This document shows, piece after piece, positions 51,680-60,042 of a stretch of 64,000 nucleotides of DNA (positions are counted from its first letter, which is position 1; each line of letters starts with the position of its first letter). Position numbers and translations under genes: made by a program. The DNA lies in contig NZ_RQVR01000014.1 of NCBI RefSeq assembly GCF_003865365.1, positions 10,244 to 74,243 of the forward strand, in the 5' to 3' direction. Under the pieces are notes generated by a model, which did no database searches, was not told the origin of the DNA, and saw nothing but the letters and a program-made list of their open reading frames with translations. The DNA is from Flavobacterium macacae. GTDB taxonomy: Bacteria > Bacteroidota > Bacteroidia > Flavobacteriales > Flavobacteriaceae.

Positions 51680-52387
51680 ATGATTTTTGAAACTCGAATT
51701 TTTATTCCTTTTGAAAGAAAAACTTCGGATTTGGTATTATCTGAAAAAATCACTTATTCTTCATTTGGATTGATTTTTTTATGTTTCATTATATTATTTA
51801 TTTTCCATAAATTTTCTAGCCCAGAACTAATCAATTTTCTATCTACAACAATTATTACTCTAGTATTCATCGCAATTTTTCTACGAGGTTTTTTGCGAAT
51901 GTTTGAATATGAAAACTTAAACGGAACTTTTGACGGTCACTTTCAACTTGACTCAGAAAATATAAAAATGAACAACCGAATTTTCGAGCTTTCAACAATT
52001 AGCGCTCTCAAGATTGAAATTTTAAATTATAAGGGACAGCGGACAAATAACACAAAATCAGGCCCCTCTTTCTATCAAGGAATTTCAAACCGGATATCAT
52101 TTGAATCTGAAAATGAACCTATTAAAATTCAATTTCTTCTTCTATCACAAGAACATATTGATGATTTCTATGAAATTATAGTTTCCATAATTGCAAAAGA
52201 AAAAATCAATTACACCAGAAATTTAATCAATTTGATTCCCGAAAAACATAGAAAATCGCAAGAATTCAGAAACTTCATCTTAAAATTAATCATGGAAAAA
52301 AAACTTGAATGCACTGAAGGACTTTTGATTCACGGCTATTCTTCTGACGAAGAAGCTAGGCAACTTCGAGCAAAATATTGTTATTAG
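51680..52387 (+). CDS. Unknown membrane protein
   Basis: 235 residues with two N-terminal hydrophobic segments (about 27-47 and 52-72), then a soluble region with strands and a long helical tail rich in Lys and Glu. It starts 2 bases after nadD, so translation is probably coupled. I do not recognise the family. Together with the missing promoter this suggests a passenger of the gmk-nadD unit rather than an independent locus. Confidence 0.75.
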   Translation: MIFETRIFIPFERKTSDLVLSEKITYSSFGLIFLCFIILFIFHKFSSPELINFLSTTIITLVFIAIFLRGFLRMFEYENLNGTFDGHFQLDSENIKMNNRIFELSTISALKIEILNYKGQRTNNTKSGPSFYQGISNRISFESENEPIKIQFLLLSQEHIDDFYEIIVSIIAKEKINYTRNLINLIPEKHRKSQEFRNFILKLIMEKKLECTEGLLIHGYSSDEEARQLRAKYCY

Positions 52388-52408
52388 TAAATTGAAATAG
52401 TACTTTTA
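52377..52408 (+). promoter_or_regulatory. Putative promoter of the Crp-family gene
   Basis: ATTG (52377-52380), 20 bases, TACTTTTA (52401-52408, one mismatch to TAnnTTTG), 24 bases before the ATG at 52433. Confidence 0.35.
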
Positions 52409-52432
52409 CTCAAAATAAACTACCTCCCAAAA

Positions 52433-52996
52433 ATGAGTCACTTACTGAGACAGCAAATCGAAAAAATTACACCGCTTTCTGATGGTGAGTTTGACTACAT
52501 CCTGTCTCATTTTAAGCCGAAAAAATTCAAGAAGCATCAGTTTTTAATTCAAGAAGGCAACGAAGTTCCAAATGATTTTTTTGTGCTTGAAGGTTGCGTA
52601 AAAGCCTATCATGTCAGCAATGACGGCAAAGAACACATTCTGCAATTTGGACTTCAAGATTGGTGGATTTGTGATTTTAATGCCTATTTCAACCAAGCTA
52701 AAGCGACTTTAAACGTAGATTGCATTGAAGACACCGAAGTGCTTTGCCTCTCTTTATACCATCGTGAAAAATTATGTTCTGAAATGCACAAAATTGAGCA
52801 CTTCTTCCGCAGGAAATCAAACGCCGGCTATGTCGCCTTACAGCAGAGAATTTTGTCGATGCTGAACAATAATCCGCAGGAACGCTACCTGCAATTATTA
52901 GAACTGAATCCGATTTTATTCCAGAAAGTACCTAAAAAATTAATTGCTTCCTACCTTGGCGTTTCGCGTGAAACCTTGAGCCGATTTGGTTCATGA
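52433..52996 (+). CDS. Crp/Fnr-family transcriptional regulator
   Basis: 187 residues: a cyclic-nucleotide-binding-like beta barrel (about 20-120) and a C-terminal winged HTH (ASYLGVSRETLSRFGS, helix motif at the end). The phosphate-binding Arg-Ser pair of cAMP receptors is not seen in the barrel (QDWWICDFNAYFN takes its place), so it probably does not bind cAMP; many Bacteroidota Crp paralogues are like this. It ends 100 bases before the DJ-1/PfpI gene and a CRP-like dyad lies in that gap. Confidence 0.9.
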   Translation: MSHLLRQQIEKITPLSDGEFDYILSHFKPKKFKKHQFLIQEGNEVPNDFFVLEGCVKAYHVSNDGKEHILQFGLQDWWICDFNAYFNQAKATLNVDCIEDTEVLCLSLYHREKLCSEMHKIEHFFRRKSNAGYVALQQRILSMLNNNPQERYLQLLELNPILFQKVPKKLIASYLGVSRETLSRFGS

Positions 52997-53003
52997 CAAA
53001 AAA

Positions 53004-53017
53004 GTGATTTTCGTCAC
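53004..53017. promoter_or_regulatory. CRP-like dyad GTGA-N6-TCAC
   Basis: GTGATTTTCGTCAC, with flanking A on both sides, centred about 64 bases before the predicted transcript start of the DJ-1 gene (GAACTTTG at 53063-53070, one mismatch to the -7 consensus). A class-I-like activator site for the adjacent Crp-family protein. Confidence 0.55.
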
Positions 53018-53096
53018 ATCAAAATAGTGACTTTCCTCCTCGCCTGGAAACTTCTTCTTGCCGAACTTTGTACCCTTAATTTCAAACTCATAATTT

Positions 53097-53876
53097 ATGA
53101 AAAAGATACTCACTTCAAGCGTGATGGCCATCACTTTATTCGCCGTCGCTTTACATTCCGATTTTGCAAATGCACAAACTAAAAAAGCTAAAAAAATGGA
53201 AAAGAAAATCTTATTTGTAGTTTCTAGCCACGATAAAAAAGGAAACACGGGCGAATCTACCGGCTACTATCTAGGCGAAGTTTCACATGCCTGGGAAGTT
53301 TTGAAAAATGACTATACAATTGATTTTGTGAGCCCAAAAGGGGGCACACCGCCGGTTGATGGTTTTGATTTGAGCGACCCCGTGAACAAAGAATTTTGGG
53401 AAGACGCAGTTTACCACAATAAAATCAGCAACTCAATGAAGCCTTCTGAAGTAAATCCTTCTGAATATGTGGCGATTTATTATGCGGGCGGTCACGGTGC
53501 CATGTGGGATTTTGCAGATAATGAAGCGATTGCAAAAATTGCCACAAAAATCTATGAAAACAACGGTATTGTCGGTGCAGTCTGCCACGGTCCGGCTGGT
53601 TTGGTAAACATCAAATTAAGCAATGGAAACTATTTGGTGGATGGAAAAAAAATAAATGCTTTTACCAATGAAGAAGAAGTTGCCGTGAAATTAGAAAAAG
53701 TGGTTCCGTTTGCATTAGAAACAAAATTAATTGAACGCGGTGCCAATTTCGAAAAATCGGGTTTGTGGCAACCGCACGTTACGGTTGACCAAAGAGTCAT
53801 TACAGGTCAAAATCCGCAGTCGGCAAAAGGTGTTGGCGAAGCGATTTTAAAAGAACTGAAATCTTTAGAGAAGTAA
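53097..53876 (+). CDS. DJ-1/PfpI (HchA-like) protein with export signal
   Basis: 259 residues. The nucleophile is C163 followed by H164 (VGAVCHGPAGLVN), typical of the DJ-1/PfpI fold, with AGGHGAMWDF carrying the acidic and His helper residues. Residues 1-26 look like a Sec signal (TSSVMAITLFAVALHSDFANAQ), so it should be periplasmic; a later Met at 34 (MEKKILF) could also give a cytosolic form. Members act as glyoxalase III, deglycase or chaperone. It lies 67 bases upstream of the iron-dependent alcohol dehydrogenase gene. Confidence 0.88.
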   Translation: MKKILTSSVMAITLFAVALHSDFANAQTKKAKKMEKKILFVVSSHDKKGNTGESTGYYLGEVSHAWEVLKNDYTIDFVSPKGGTPPVDGFDLSDPVNKEFWEDAVYHNKISNSMKPSEVNPSEYVAIYYAGGHGAMWDFADNEAIAKIATKIYENNGIVGAVCHGPAGLVNIKLSNGNYLVDGKKINAFTNEEEVAVKLEKVVPFALETKLIERGANFEKSGLWQPHVTVDQRVITGQNPQSAKGVGEAILKELKSLEK

Positions 53877-53943
53877 TTTTCTTAACACATTTTTACAATC
53901 GTTCCCATCATCATTGCTTAATTTTACTTAAAATATAAATACA

Positions 53944-55110
53944 ATGCTAAACTTTGAATTATACAATCCTACCAATTTAGTTTTTGGTAAAGGACAAATC
54001 GCAAAAATCTCAGAATTAATCCCAAAAGACGCCAAAGTTTTAATCACTTTTGGTGGCGGAAGCATCTTTAAAAATGGCGTTTACGACCAAGTTCGGGAAT
54101 CTTTGCACGGCTATGATGTTACTGAATTTGGCGGTATCGAGCCAAACCCACGTTATGAAACATTGATGAAAGCCGTGGAAATTATCCGCGAAAAGAAATT
54201 AGATTTCATCTTGGCCGTTGGTGGCGGTTCGGTAATTGACGGGACTAAATTTATCTCAGCTGCCGTGAAATTTGATGGAAATCCGATGGAGATTCTTCAC
54301 AAGCGACTTTTGATTAAAGATTTAAGCCAAGTGGTTCCTTTTGCCACCGTCTTGACTTTGCCTGCAACGGCAAGCGAAATGAATTCTGGCGCGGTAATCA
54401 CGATTAATGAAACGCAAGAAAAACTATCTTTTGGAGGTTCGGCCCTTTTTCCGAAGTTTTCTATTTGTGATCCGCAAGTGGTTTCTTCTTTGCCGAAAAG
54501 ACAAATCCAGAACGGAATTGTGGATGCTTTCACGCACGTTTTTGAGCAATATTTGACTTTTCCTCACGATGCGTTGTTGCAAGACCGTTTTTCGGAAGGA
54601 ATTTTACAGACTTTGATTGAAATTGGCCCTAAAGTTGTCGAAAATCCTACAGACTACAAATTGGCTTCCAATTATATGTGGAGCTGTACGATGGCGTTGA
54701 ACGGATTGATTCAAAAAGGCGTTCCGAGTGATTGGGCAACGCATATGATTGGCCACGAATTGACGGCATTATTTGAAATTGACCATGCGCGAACTTTGGC
54801 GATTATCGGTCCGAATTTATACCGTGTGATGTTTGAAACGAAGAAAGAAAAACTAGCACAGTATGGCAAACGCGTTTGGAATATTGCTGACGGAAGCGTT
54901 GAAGAAATGGCGAATCAAGCCATTGAAAAAACAGTAGCGTTTTTCCACACAATGGGAATGCAAACCAAACTTTCTGAATATACGCCTGATTTTGAAAAGA
55001 CAGCCGATTTTGTGGTGAATCGTTTTCAAGAAAGAGGTTGGAAAGCATTGGGCGAAAAACAAAATATCACTCCTGAAAAAGTGAAAGAAATTGTGGAAAT
55101 GAGTTACTAA
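53944..55110 (+). CDS. Iron-containing alcohol dehydrogenase (YqhD-like)
   Basis: 388 residues, a class-III Fe-ADH. The dinucleotide pocket is GGGSVIDGTKFISAAVKF near 95-112 and the metal-binding HMIGHELTALFEIDHARTL near 263-281 supplies His residues. The group reduces aldehydes, often with NADPH. It follows the DJ-1 gene on the same strand and belongs to the likely electrophile/aldehyde stress unit. The 3' untranslated region carries a structured RNA and a terminator. Confidence 0.93.
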   Translation: MLNFELYNPTNLVFGKGQIAKISELIPKDAKVLITFGGGSIFKNGVYDQVRESLHGYDVTEFGGIEPNPRYETLMKAVEIIREKKLDFILAVGGGSVIDGTKFISAAVKFDGNPMEILHKRLLIKDLSQVVPFATVLTLPATASEMNSGAVITINETQEKLSFGGSALFPKFSICDPQVVSSLPKRQIQNGIVDAFTHVFEQYLTFPHDALLQDRFSEGILQTLIEIGPKVVENPTDYKLASNYMWSCTMALNGLIQKGVPSDWATHMIGHELTALFEIDHARTLAIIGPNLYRVMFETKKEKLAQYGKRVWNIADGSVEEMANQAIEKTVAFFHTMGMQTKLSEYTPDFEKTADFVVNRFQERGWKALGEKQNITPEKVKEIVEMSY

Positions 55111-55196
55111 GCTTTTTTGGCTAGCGATATCCCTAAGACGATAATTTTTAAGTTAAAGGCCAGAAAGTTAAAACGAAGCCAGAAGTTTTTAAAATA

Positions 55197-55262
55197 GCCC
55201 TGATGGTGGCAACTATCCTTTTTGGCCGGGGTTCGGCGAAAAAGATTGTGCCGACCAGCAGG
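55197..55262 (+). ncRNA. Structured RNA element in the 3' region of the ADH gene
   Basis: A long, nested hairpin with three stacked helices: CCTGATGGT / ACCAGCAGG (one mismatch), GGCA / TGCC next to ACTATC / GATTG, and CTTTTT-GCCG / CGGC-AAAAAG closed by a GGGTT loop. The helices pair end to end with only small internal loops. I recall near-identical elements scattered in flavobacterial genomes, possibly the Rfam Flavo-1 class, but I could not test this. It lies after the ADH stop codon and before its terminator. Confidence 0.6.
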
Positions 55263-55315
55263 AAAAGGATTTAAAAAAACAGACCGCTATTTTGCTCTAA
55301 AAATTAATAAAAATC

Positions 55316-55353
55316 AAAAGGCACTCCTGAATAAATTTCAAGAGTGCCTTTTT
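55316..55353 (+). terminator. Rho-independent terminator after the ADH unit
   Basis: Stem AAAAGGCACTC / GAGTGCCTTTT with a 15-base loop and a T run. Confidence 0.85.
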
Positions 55354-55583
55354 CAAAACACCAAAAACAAATTTTAACTAACTCGATAATCTCTAATAAT
55401 TATCGAAATAAACGTATGCGTTATGTAACCAACTCATTTTAAAAAACGCAAATATTGCGATTGCATTGTGTTGAAAATCATAATTTTAAGTTAAAAATAA
55501 AACTAAAGATGTGGATAGCAGTAAGTTTATATAAAAAAAGAAAATACAACGTCTTTTTAACTTTCTTTTACGTGTATTTTGAG

Positions 55584-55591
55584 TATTTTTG
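55584..55591 (+). promoter_or_regulatory. -7 promoter element of gpsA
   Basis: TATTTTTG, matching TAnnTTTG, 23 bases before the ATG at 55615. It overlaps the earlier in-frame ATG region, which supports the later start. Confidence 0.45.
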
Positions 55592-55614
55592 GCCGAACAA
55601 AGAACAAGACCATA

Positions 55615-56610
55615 ATGAGTGACCATCCAAAATTTGCTGTAATTGGTGGCGGAAGCTGGGCAACTGCCATCGCAAAGATGCTTTGCGTGAACCTTACAGA
55701 AATTGCCTGGTATATGAGAAATGAAAGTGCAATTGCTCATATTCAGGAACATAAACACAATCCGAATTACTTAAGTTCGGTAGAATTTGATACCAAAAAA
55801 CTAAAACTGACAAGCGATATCAACGAAGCTGTTGCTTATGCAGATTATATTATTTTTGCCATCCCGTCTGCTTTTTTGAATGCGGAATTGAAAAATCTTA
55901 CTGAAAGCCTTGACGGAAAAATTATTTTTTCAGCCATTAAAGGAATTGTTCCAGAAACAAGCTTGATTGTGGGCGAACATTTTCACGAACAATATACGAT
56001 TCCGTATGACAACATTGGCGTTATTACCGGTCCATGCCACGCAGAAGAAGTGGCATTGGAACGTCTTTCATATCTGACGATTGCTTGCGGCGACGCCGAC
56101 AAGGCGCTGGTTGTTGCAAAACATTTAAGTGGAAATTACATCAAGGCAAAAATTTCTGACGACATCATTGGAACAGAATATGCAGCGATGCTGAAAAACA
56201 TTTATGCAATTGCAGCCGGAATGGCGCACGGACTTGGATATGGAGATAATTTCCAAGCTTTGCTGATGAGCAATGCCATTCGCGAGATGAAAAAATTCAT
56301 CAGAAAAGTGCACAAAATGAAACGAAACATCAATGATTCTGCTTATTTGGGGGATTTATTGGTAACTGGATATTCCATCTTTTCAAGAAACAGAATGTTC
56401 GGAAACATGATCGGAAAGGGCTATACCGTAAAATCTGCCATGATGGAAATGAGCATGGTTGCCGAAGGATATTATGCCACAAACAGCGCCTTTAAATTAA
56501 ACGAGAATCTGGGAGCCAAAACCCCAATCATCAATGCCGTTTACAGTATTCTATACGAAGGGAAAGAACCGAAAAAAGTATTTAAAAAATTGACCGAAAA
56601 ACTTAACTAA
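55615..56610 (+). CDS. gpsA: Glycerol-3-phosphate dehydrogenase
   Basis: 331 residues from the ATG at 55615 (MSDHPKFAVIGGGSWATAI). It reduces dihydroxyacetone phosphate to sn-glycerol-3-phosphate, the backbone for phospholipids. Rossmann loop GGGSWATAIAKM near 10-21, IFSAIKGIVPETSL, VITGPCHAEEVALERLSYLT, and the catalytic Lys region EYAAMLKNIYAIAAGMAHGLG. The end runs close to the terC gene (9 bases). Confidence 0.96.
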   Translation: MSDHPKFAVIGGGSWATAIAKMLCVNLTEIAWYMRNESAIAHIQEHKHNPNYLSSVEFDTKKLKLTSDINEAVAYADYIIFAIPSAFLNAELKNLTESLDGKIIFSAIKGIVPETSLIVGEHFHEQYTIPYDNIGVITGPCHAEEVALERLSYLTIACGDADKALVVAKHLSGNYIKAKISDDIIGTEYAAMLKNIYAIAAGMAHGLGYGDNFQALLMSNAIREMKKFIRKVHKMKRNINDSAYLGDLLVTGYSIFSRNRMFGNMIGKGYTVKSAMMEMSMVAEGYYATNSAFKLNENLGAKTPIINAVYSILYEGKEPKKVFKKLTEKLN

Positions 56611-56619
56611 TCACAAATA

Positions 56620-57618
56620 ATGCAAAATCTTCCTGCTGATCATTTGATCAATCATCCTGGTATCTTAACAGGGTTTACCATAGTAATCATTGTCATGTTA
56701 CTTCTTGATTTGGGTGTATTCAATAAAAACAGCCATGTGGTTTCAAATAAAGAAGCCGCGATTTGGTCTGTGGTTTGGATTTCATTGGCAATGGGATTCA
56801 GCGGCGTGATTTATTATTTGATGGGCATCGAGCAGTTTACGCAGTTTCAATCGGCTTATTGGATTGAAAAAGCACTCTCTGTTGATAATCTATTCGTATT
56901 CATTTTGGTCTTTGGATTTTTTAATGTCCCTAAACACCTGCACCACAAAGTCTTATTTTGGGGAATTATTGGTGCCTTGGTATTTAGAGCCATCTTCATT
57001 TTCACCGGAGTGGAATTGATCAACATGACCTATTTGCCAGAAATGGAAGTTTTCGGTCAATTGGTGCGCATCAATGCTATCTTATCTGTCTTCGGATTTT
57101 TCTTGGTCTATGCGGGTATAAAATCTTGGTTTGCAAAAGAGGACGATGACGAAGAAAAAGACTTCTCTAAAAGCCCTGGTGCAAGAATTGTGCACAAGTT
57201 TTTCAAAGTAAGCGACAATTATGACGGTGACAAATTCTTTACGGTAAAAAACGGCGTAAAAATGGCAACGCCTTTATTGGTGGTAGTAGCAGTAATTGAA
57301 TTTACAGATTTAATCTTTGCTGTGGATTCCATTCCAGCGATTTTTGCAATTGCACCAGACGATCCGTTTATACTTTATACTTCCAATATCTTCGCCATTT
57401 TAGGACTAAGAGCATTGTATTTCTTGCTTGCAAATTTCATGTATATGTTTAGCAGATTGAAATACGGCTTGGCAATTATCTTATCTTTCATTGGTGTAAA
57501 AATGCTTATCAGTCCATTTTTCCACATCTCGTCGCCAATTTCATTGATGGTCGTCGGAGGCGTATTAATTTTATCGGTAATCGCTTCATTGGCATTTCCT
57601 GTCAAAGGAAAAAACTAA
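56620..57618 (+). CDS. TerC/Alx-family membrane protein
   Basis: 332 residues with about nine membrane segments. Family motifs: YWIEKALSVDNLFVFILVFG near 75-95, with acidic residues in the membrane, and FTDLIFAVDSIPAIFAI near 230-245. TerC/Alx proteins export manganese or other divalent metals and are linked to metalation of exported proteins. It lies 9 bases after gpsA and 6 before a small membrane-protein gene. Confidence 0.92.
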   Translation: MQNLPADHLINHPGILTGFTIVIIVMLLLDLGVFNKNSHVVSNKEAAIWSVVWISLAMGFSGVIYYLMGIEQFTQFQSAYWIEKALSVDNLFVFILVFGFFNVPKHLHHKVLFWGIIGALVFRAIFIFTGVELINMTYLPEMEVFGQLVRINAILSVFGFFLVYAGIKSWFAKEDDDEEKDFSKSPGARIVHKFFKVSDNYDGDKFFTVKNGVKMATPLLVVVAVIEFTDLIFAVDSIPAIFAIAPDDPFILYTSNIFAILGLRALYFLLANFMYMFSRLKYGLAIILSFIGVKMLISPFFHISSPISLMVVGGVLILSVIASLAFPVKGKN

Positions 57619-57624
57619 AAAATT

Positions 57625-57843
57625 ATGAGCGAAAGATGGAAATATCAGCTTAAAGTCGGGTTGCCTTGGGGCCTTTTTATGACTATTATTATGACTTTCT
57701 TTGGCACAACTGACAAACCTTTTATGGAACAAGCTCAATCTGGATTTTTCTATTTTCAGATGGCTTGTTTTTTAATTGTAGGTGTTTTTATCTTGGGATA
57801 CTCCAGTTGGAAATCTAAAACTAGAAGGGAAAGAAGGAAATAA
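57625..57843 (+). CDS. Small two-helix membrane protein
   Basis: 72 residues with two hydrophobic segments (about 12-30 and 42-60), a basic tail KSKTRRERRK and no known motif. It starts 6 bases after terC and is probably part of that unit. Its size and coupling support coding. Confidence 0.65.
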   Translation: MSERWKYQLKVGLPWGLFMTIIMTFFGTTDKPFMEQAQSGFFYFQMACFLIVGVFILGYSSWKSKTRRERRK

Positions 57844-57861
57844 TTTAAAAAATATTACGAG

Positions 57862-57902
57862 ATTTTAATCAAATTGGACCTTCTCTCTAATTTGATTAAA
57901 AT
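57862..57902. terminator. Perfect inverted repeat between convergent genes
   Basis: ATTTTAATCAAATT and AATTTGATTAAAAT, 14 bases each, perfectly complementary around a 13-base loop. It is placed between the convergent genes ending at 57843 and 57932. No GC-rich core; probably a bidirectional terminator. Confidence 0.6.
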
Positions 57903-57931
57903 TTAAAATATGTAGGAGTCACTACAAGAGC

Positions 57932-58339
57932 TTATCGTACAATAATCCCGTCCTGGAAAATAATGGGCACTTCTTCCATATTTTCAGCATTAATCGAATT
58001 AGCCTTGAAGATGTAATTCTTGTCATAAAGCGTGTTTCCAATGAAAAACGTGACCATGAATTCATTGTTCAAACTCAGGACATCGTCTTGAATCAATTCA
58101 ATTTTCACGGTTGAAACCGCAGGAACTTCCACAAAAGCGTGGCGAAGCAAAGACGTTTTCTTCATCTCGCCATCAATCACTCTAGATGCTTTTGAAACCA
58201 CCATCACTCCATCTAACTGAAAATCGCTGTCGTTTACCAAATGGGCATACCATGTTTTCTGCATAAAATCATCGTTCCATTCTTGGATTGCGGCGATGAA
58301 AATATTTTCTACTTCGGGGATGATGATGTCTTTTTTCAT
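57932..58339 (-). CDS. Conserved hypothetical protein downstream of pheS
   Basis: 135 residues, without signal peptide or membrane segment, mostly strands (GVMVVSKASRVIDGE, AFVEVPAVSTVKIELIQ, FMVTFFIGNTLYDKNYIFKA). It looks like one beta-sandwich domain. It is 73 bases downstream of pheS on the same strand and reads as its operon partner. I do not recognise the family. Confidence 0.75.
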   Translation of the reverse strand: MKKDIIIPEVENIFIAAIQEWNDDFMQKTWYAHLVNDSDFQLDGVMVVSKASRVIDGEMKKTSLLRHAFVEVPAVSTVKIELIQDDVLSLNNEFMVTFFIGNTLYDKNYIFKANSINAENMEEVPIIFQDGIIVR

Positions 58340-58412
58340 TGTAAAATTCTTACTATAAAAAGTCGAAAGCCTTATGATGTAAGACCTCCGACTTTTGACT
58401 ATAGGATAACTA

Positions 58413-59432
58413 TTAAATGCTTGATTTAAATTGCTCTAAGAAACGGATGTCATTTTCATAAAACATTCTGATGTCGCCAATTTGATGCAACAGCATCGCG
58501 ATTCTTTCCACACCCATTCCAAAGGCAAAACCTGTGAATTCATCTGGATTGATCCCGCAATTTTTCAAAACATTTGGGTCAACCATTCCGCAACCGCCAA
58601 TTTCCAACCAGCCAGTTCCTTTGGTGATTCTGTAATCTGTTTCTGTTTTTAATCCCCAGTAGATGTCGATTTCCGCGCTTGGTTCCGTGAACGGAAAGTA
58701 AGACGGACGAAGGCGGATTTTCGACTTCCCGAACATTTCTTTGGTAAAATATAAAAGCGTCTGCTTTAAGTCGGCAAACGAAACATCTTTGTCAATATAC
58801 AAACCTTCCACTTGGTGGAAAATACAGTGAGAACGCGATGAAACAGCTTCATTTCTGAAAACTCTTCCAGGCGAAATCGTTCTGATCGGCGGTTTATTTT
58901 CTTCCATATAACGCACTTGAACCGATGATGTGTGCGTTCTTAAAAGCACATCTGGATTGGTTTGGATGAAAAAAGTATCCTGCATATCTCTTGCCGGATG
59001 GTATTCTGGAAGATTCAATGCGGTAAAATTATGCCAATCGTCCTCAATTTCCGGACCTTCAGAAACATTAAATCCAATGTTTGAGAAAATATCGATAATT
59101 TGGTTTTTTACTATAGAAATTGGATGGCGGGAACCGATTTTCATAGGTTCTGACGGACGCGTCAAATCGCCGTAGATTCCCACAGCTTCTTCTTTGCTTT
59201 CCAATGAATCCTGAATTGATTTCACTTTTTCTTCCGCCGTATTTTTCAATTCATTGATCACTTGACCGAATTCTTTTTTCGATTCATTCGGAACGTTTTT
59301 GAATTCAGCAAAAAACTCTTTCAAAAGCCCCTTGCTTCCTAAAAATTTGATTCTGAACGCTTCAAGTTCTTCTTTTGATTGCGTTTGAAAAGCATTTGCT
59401 TCGCCAATATATTCTTTAATCTTATCTATCAT
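58413..59432 (-). CDS. pheS: Phenylalanyl-tRNA synthetase alpha subunit
   Basis: 339 residues, the usual length. It charges tRNA-Phe together with the beta subunit, whose gene is not in the window. An N-terminal coiled coil comes first (about 1-85), then the class-II core: HPISIVKNQIIDIFSNIGF, FRNEAVSSRSHCIFHQVEG near 190-210 (motif 2), SYFPFTEPSAEIDIY, and GFAFGMGVERIAMLLHQI at the end (motif 3). Confidence 0.97.
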   Translation of the reverse strand: MIDKIKEYIGEANAFQTQSKEELEAFRIKFLGSKGLLKEFFAEFKNVPNESKKEFGQVINELKNTAEEKVKSIQDSLESKEEAVGIYGDLTRPSEPMKIGSRHPISIVKNQIIDIFSNIGFNVSEGPEIEDDWHNFTALNLPEYHPARDMQDTFFIQTNPDVLLRTHTSSVQVRYMEENKPPIRTISPGRVFRNEAVSSRSHCIFHQVEGLYIDKDVSFADLKQTLLYFTKEMFGKSKIRLRPSYFPFTEPSAEIDIYWGLKTETDYRITKGTGWLEIGGCGMVDPNVLKNCGINPDEFTGFAFGMGVERIAMLLHQIGDIRMFYENDIRFLEQFKSSI

Positions 59433-59542
59433 CGTCTTTTGTAAAGGTGCAAATTTAAGGAATTTGTTTAAAGTTTAAGGTGTAAAGCCAATGCATTTTT
59501 CGGATTTTGTGAAACAACTTTAAACATCAAACCATAAACGTT

Positions 59543-59899
59543 TTAATCAATAATCTCTTTTTCTAAAAAATAATTCACAATCGCTTCTTTCATCAAAACC
59601 GACTGTTCGCCCGCTTTCAAAGCAGGCAATTCTTCTTTCACTTTGTAATGTGGCCAGCCTTCGCTATCAAAATAGTCAAATTCATAGAAACCATAAGGTT
59701 CTAAAAGTCGGCATATGGCGATGTGCATCAAATTTACTTTTTCGTCTTTCTTAAATTTTTGGTGCAATTTTCCTAATTCTTGGATTCCGATTAAGTAAAT
59801 AATAGAGTCTAAATCAAGATCTTCGCCTTGCGAAAATTGATCTGAAAGTAGGTTCACGAGCTTTTCCCAGCGCTCTTTTAATTGTATATCTCTTGACAT
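59543..59899 (-). CDS. Conserved hypothetical flavobacterial protein
   Basis: 118 residues, cytosolic, helical N-terminal half, with EFDYFDSEGWPHYKVKEELP near 73-92 as its most distinctive stretch. No catalytic motif is seen. It has a TATCTTTG promoter element on the minus strand at 59976-59983. Its position between pheS and cvpA is the only context. Confidence 0.7.
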   Translation of the reverse strand: MSRDIQLKERWEKLVNLLSDQFSQGEDLDLDSIIYLIGIQELGKLHQKFKKDEKVNLMHIAICRLLEPYGFYEFDYFDSEGWPHYKVKEELPALKAGEQSVLMKEAIVNYFLEKEIID

Positions 59900-59975
59900 T
59901 TTAGTTATAAGTTATGAGTTAATGAATTATGAGCCTGGCTTTCCGATTTCAAATTCAATAACAAAATTTAGTTCG

Positions 59976-59983
59976 CAAAGATA
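59976..59983 (-). promoter_or_regulatory. -7 promoter element of the gene at 59543-59899
   Basis: Minus strand TATCTTTG, matching TAnnTTTG, 76 bases before the ATG at 59899. It lies in the region divergent from cvpA. Confidence 0.45.
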
Positions 59984-59994
59984 CACTCTTGAAT

Positions 59995-60024
59995 TTTGTT
60001 TTTCTACGAAAGACTGTATCTTCG
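59995..60024 (+). promoter_or_regulatory. Promoter of the CvpA-family gene
   Basis: TTTG (59995-59998), 18 bases, TATCTTCG (60017-60024, one mismatch to TAnnTTTG), 18 bases before the ATG at 60043. Confidence 0.5.
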
Positions 60025-60042
60025 TTGCTTATTATTTTTTAG

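Larger units (their letters stand above)
55111..55614. other. Gap of about 500 bases with structured RNA and terminator
   Basis: No protein-coding gene is believable here. It holds the structured element at 55197-55262, the terminator at 55316-55353, and a stretch of low-complexity AT sequence ahead of gpsA with its TATTTTTG element (55584-55591). Confidence 0.6.

Noticed and set aside
52433..52996. Crp-family protein thought truncated at RETLSRFGS
   Set aside because: The HTH is complete and the length of about 187 residues is usual for Bacteroidota members.
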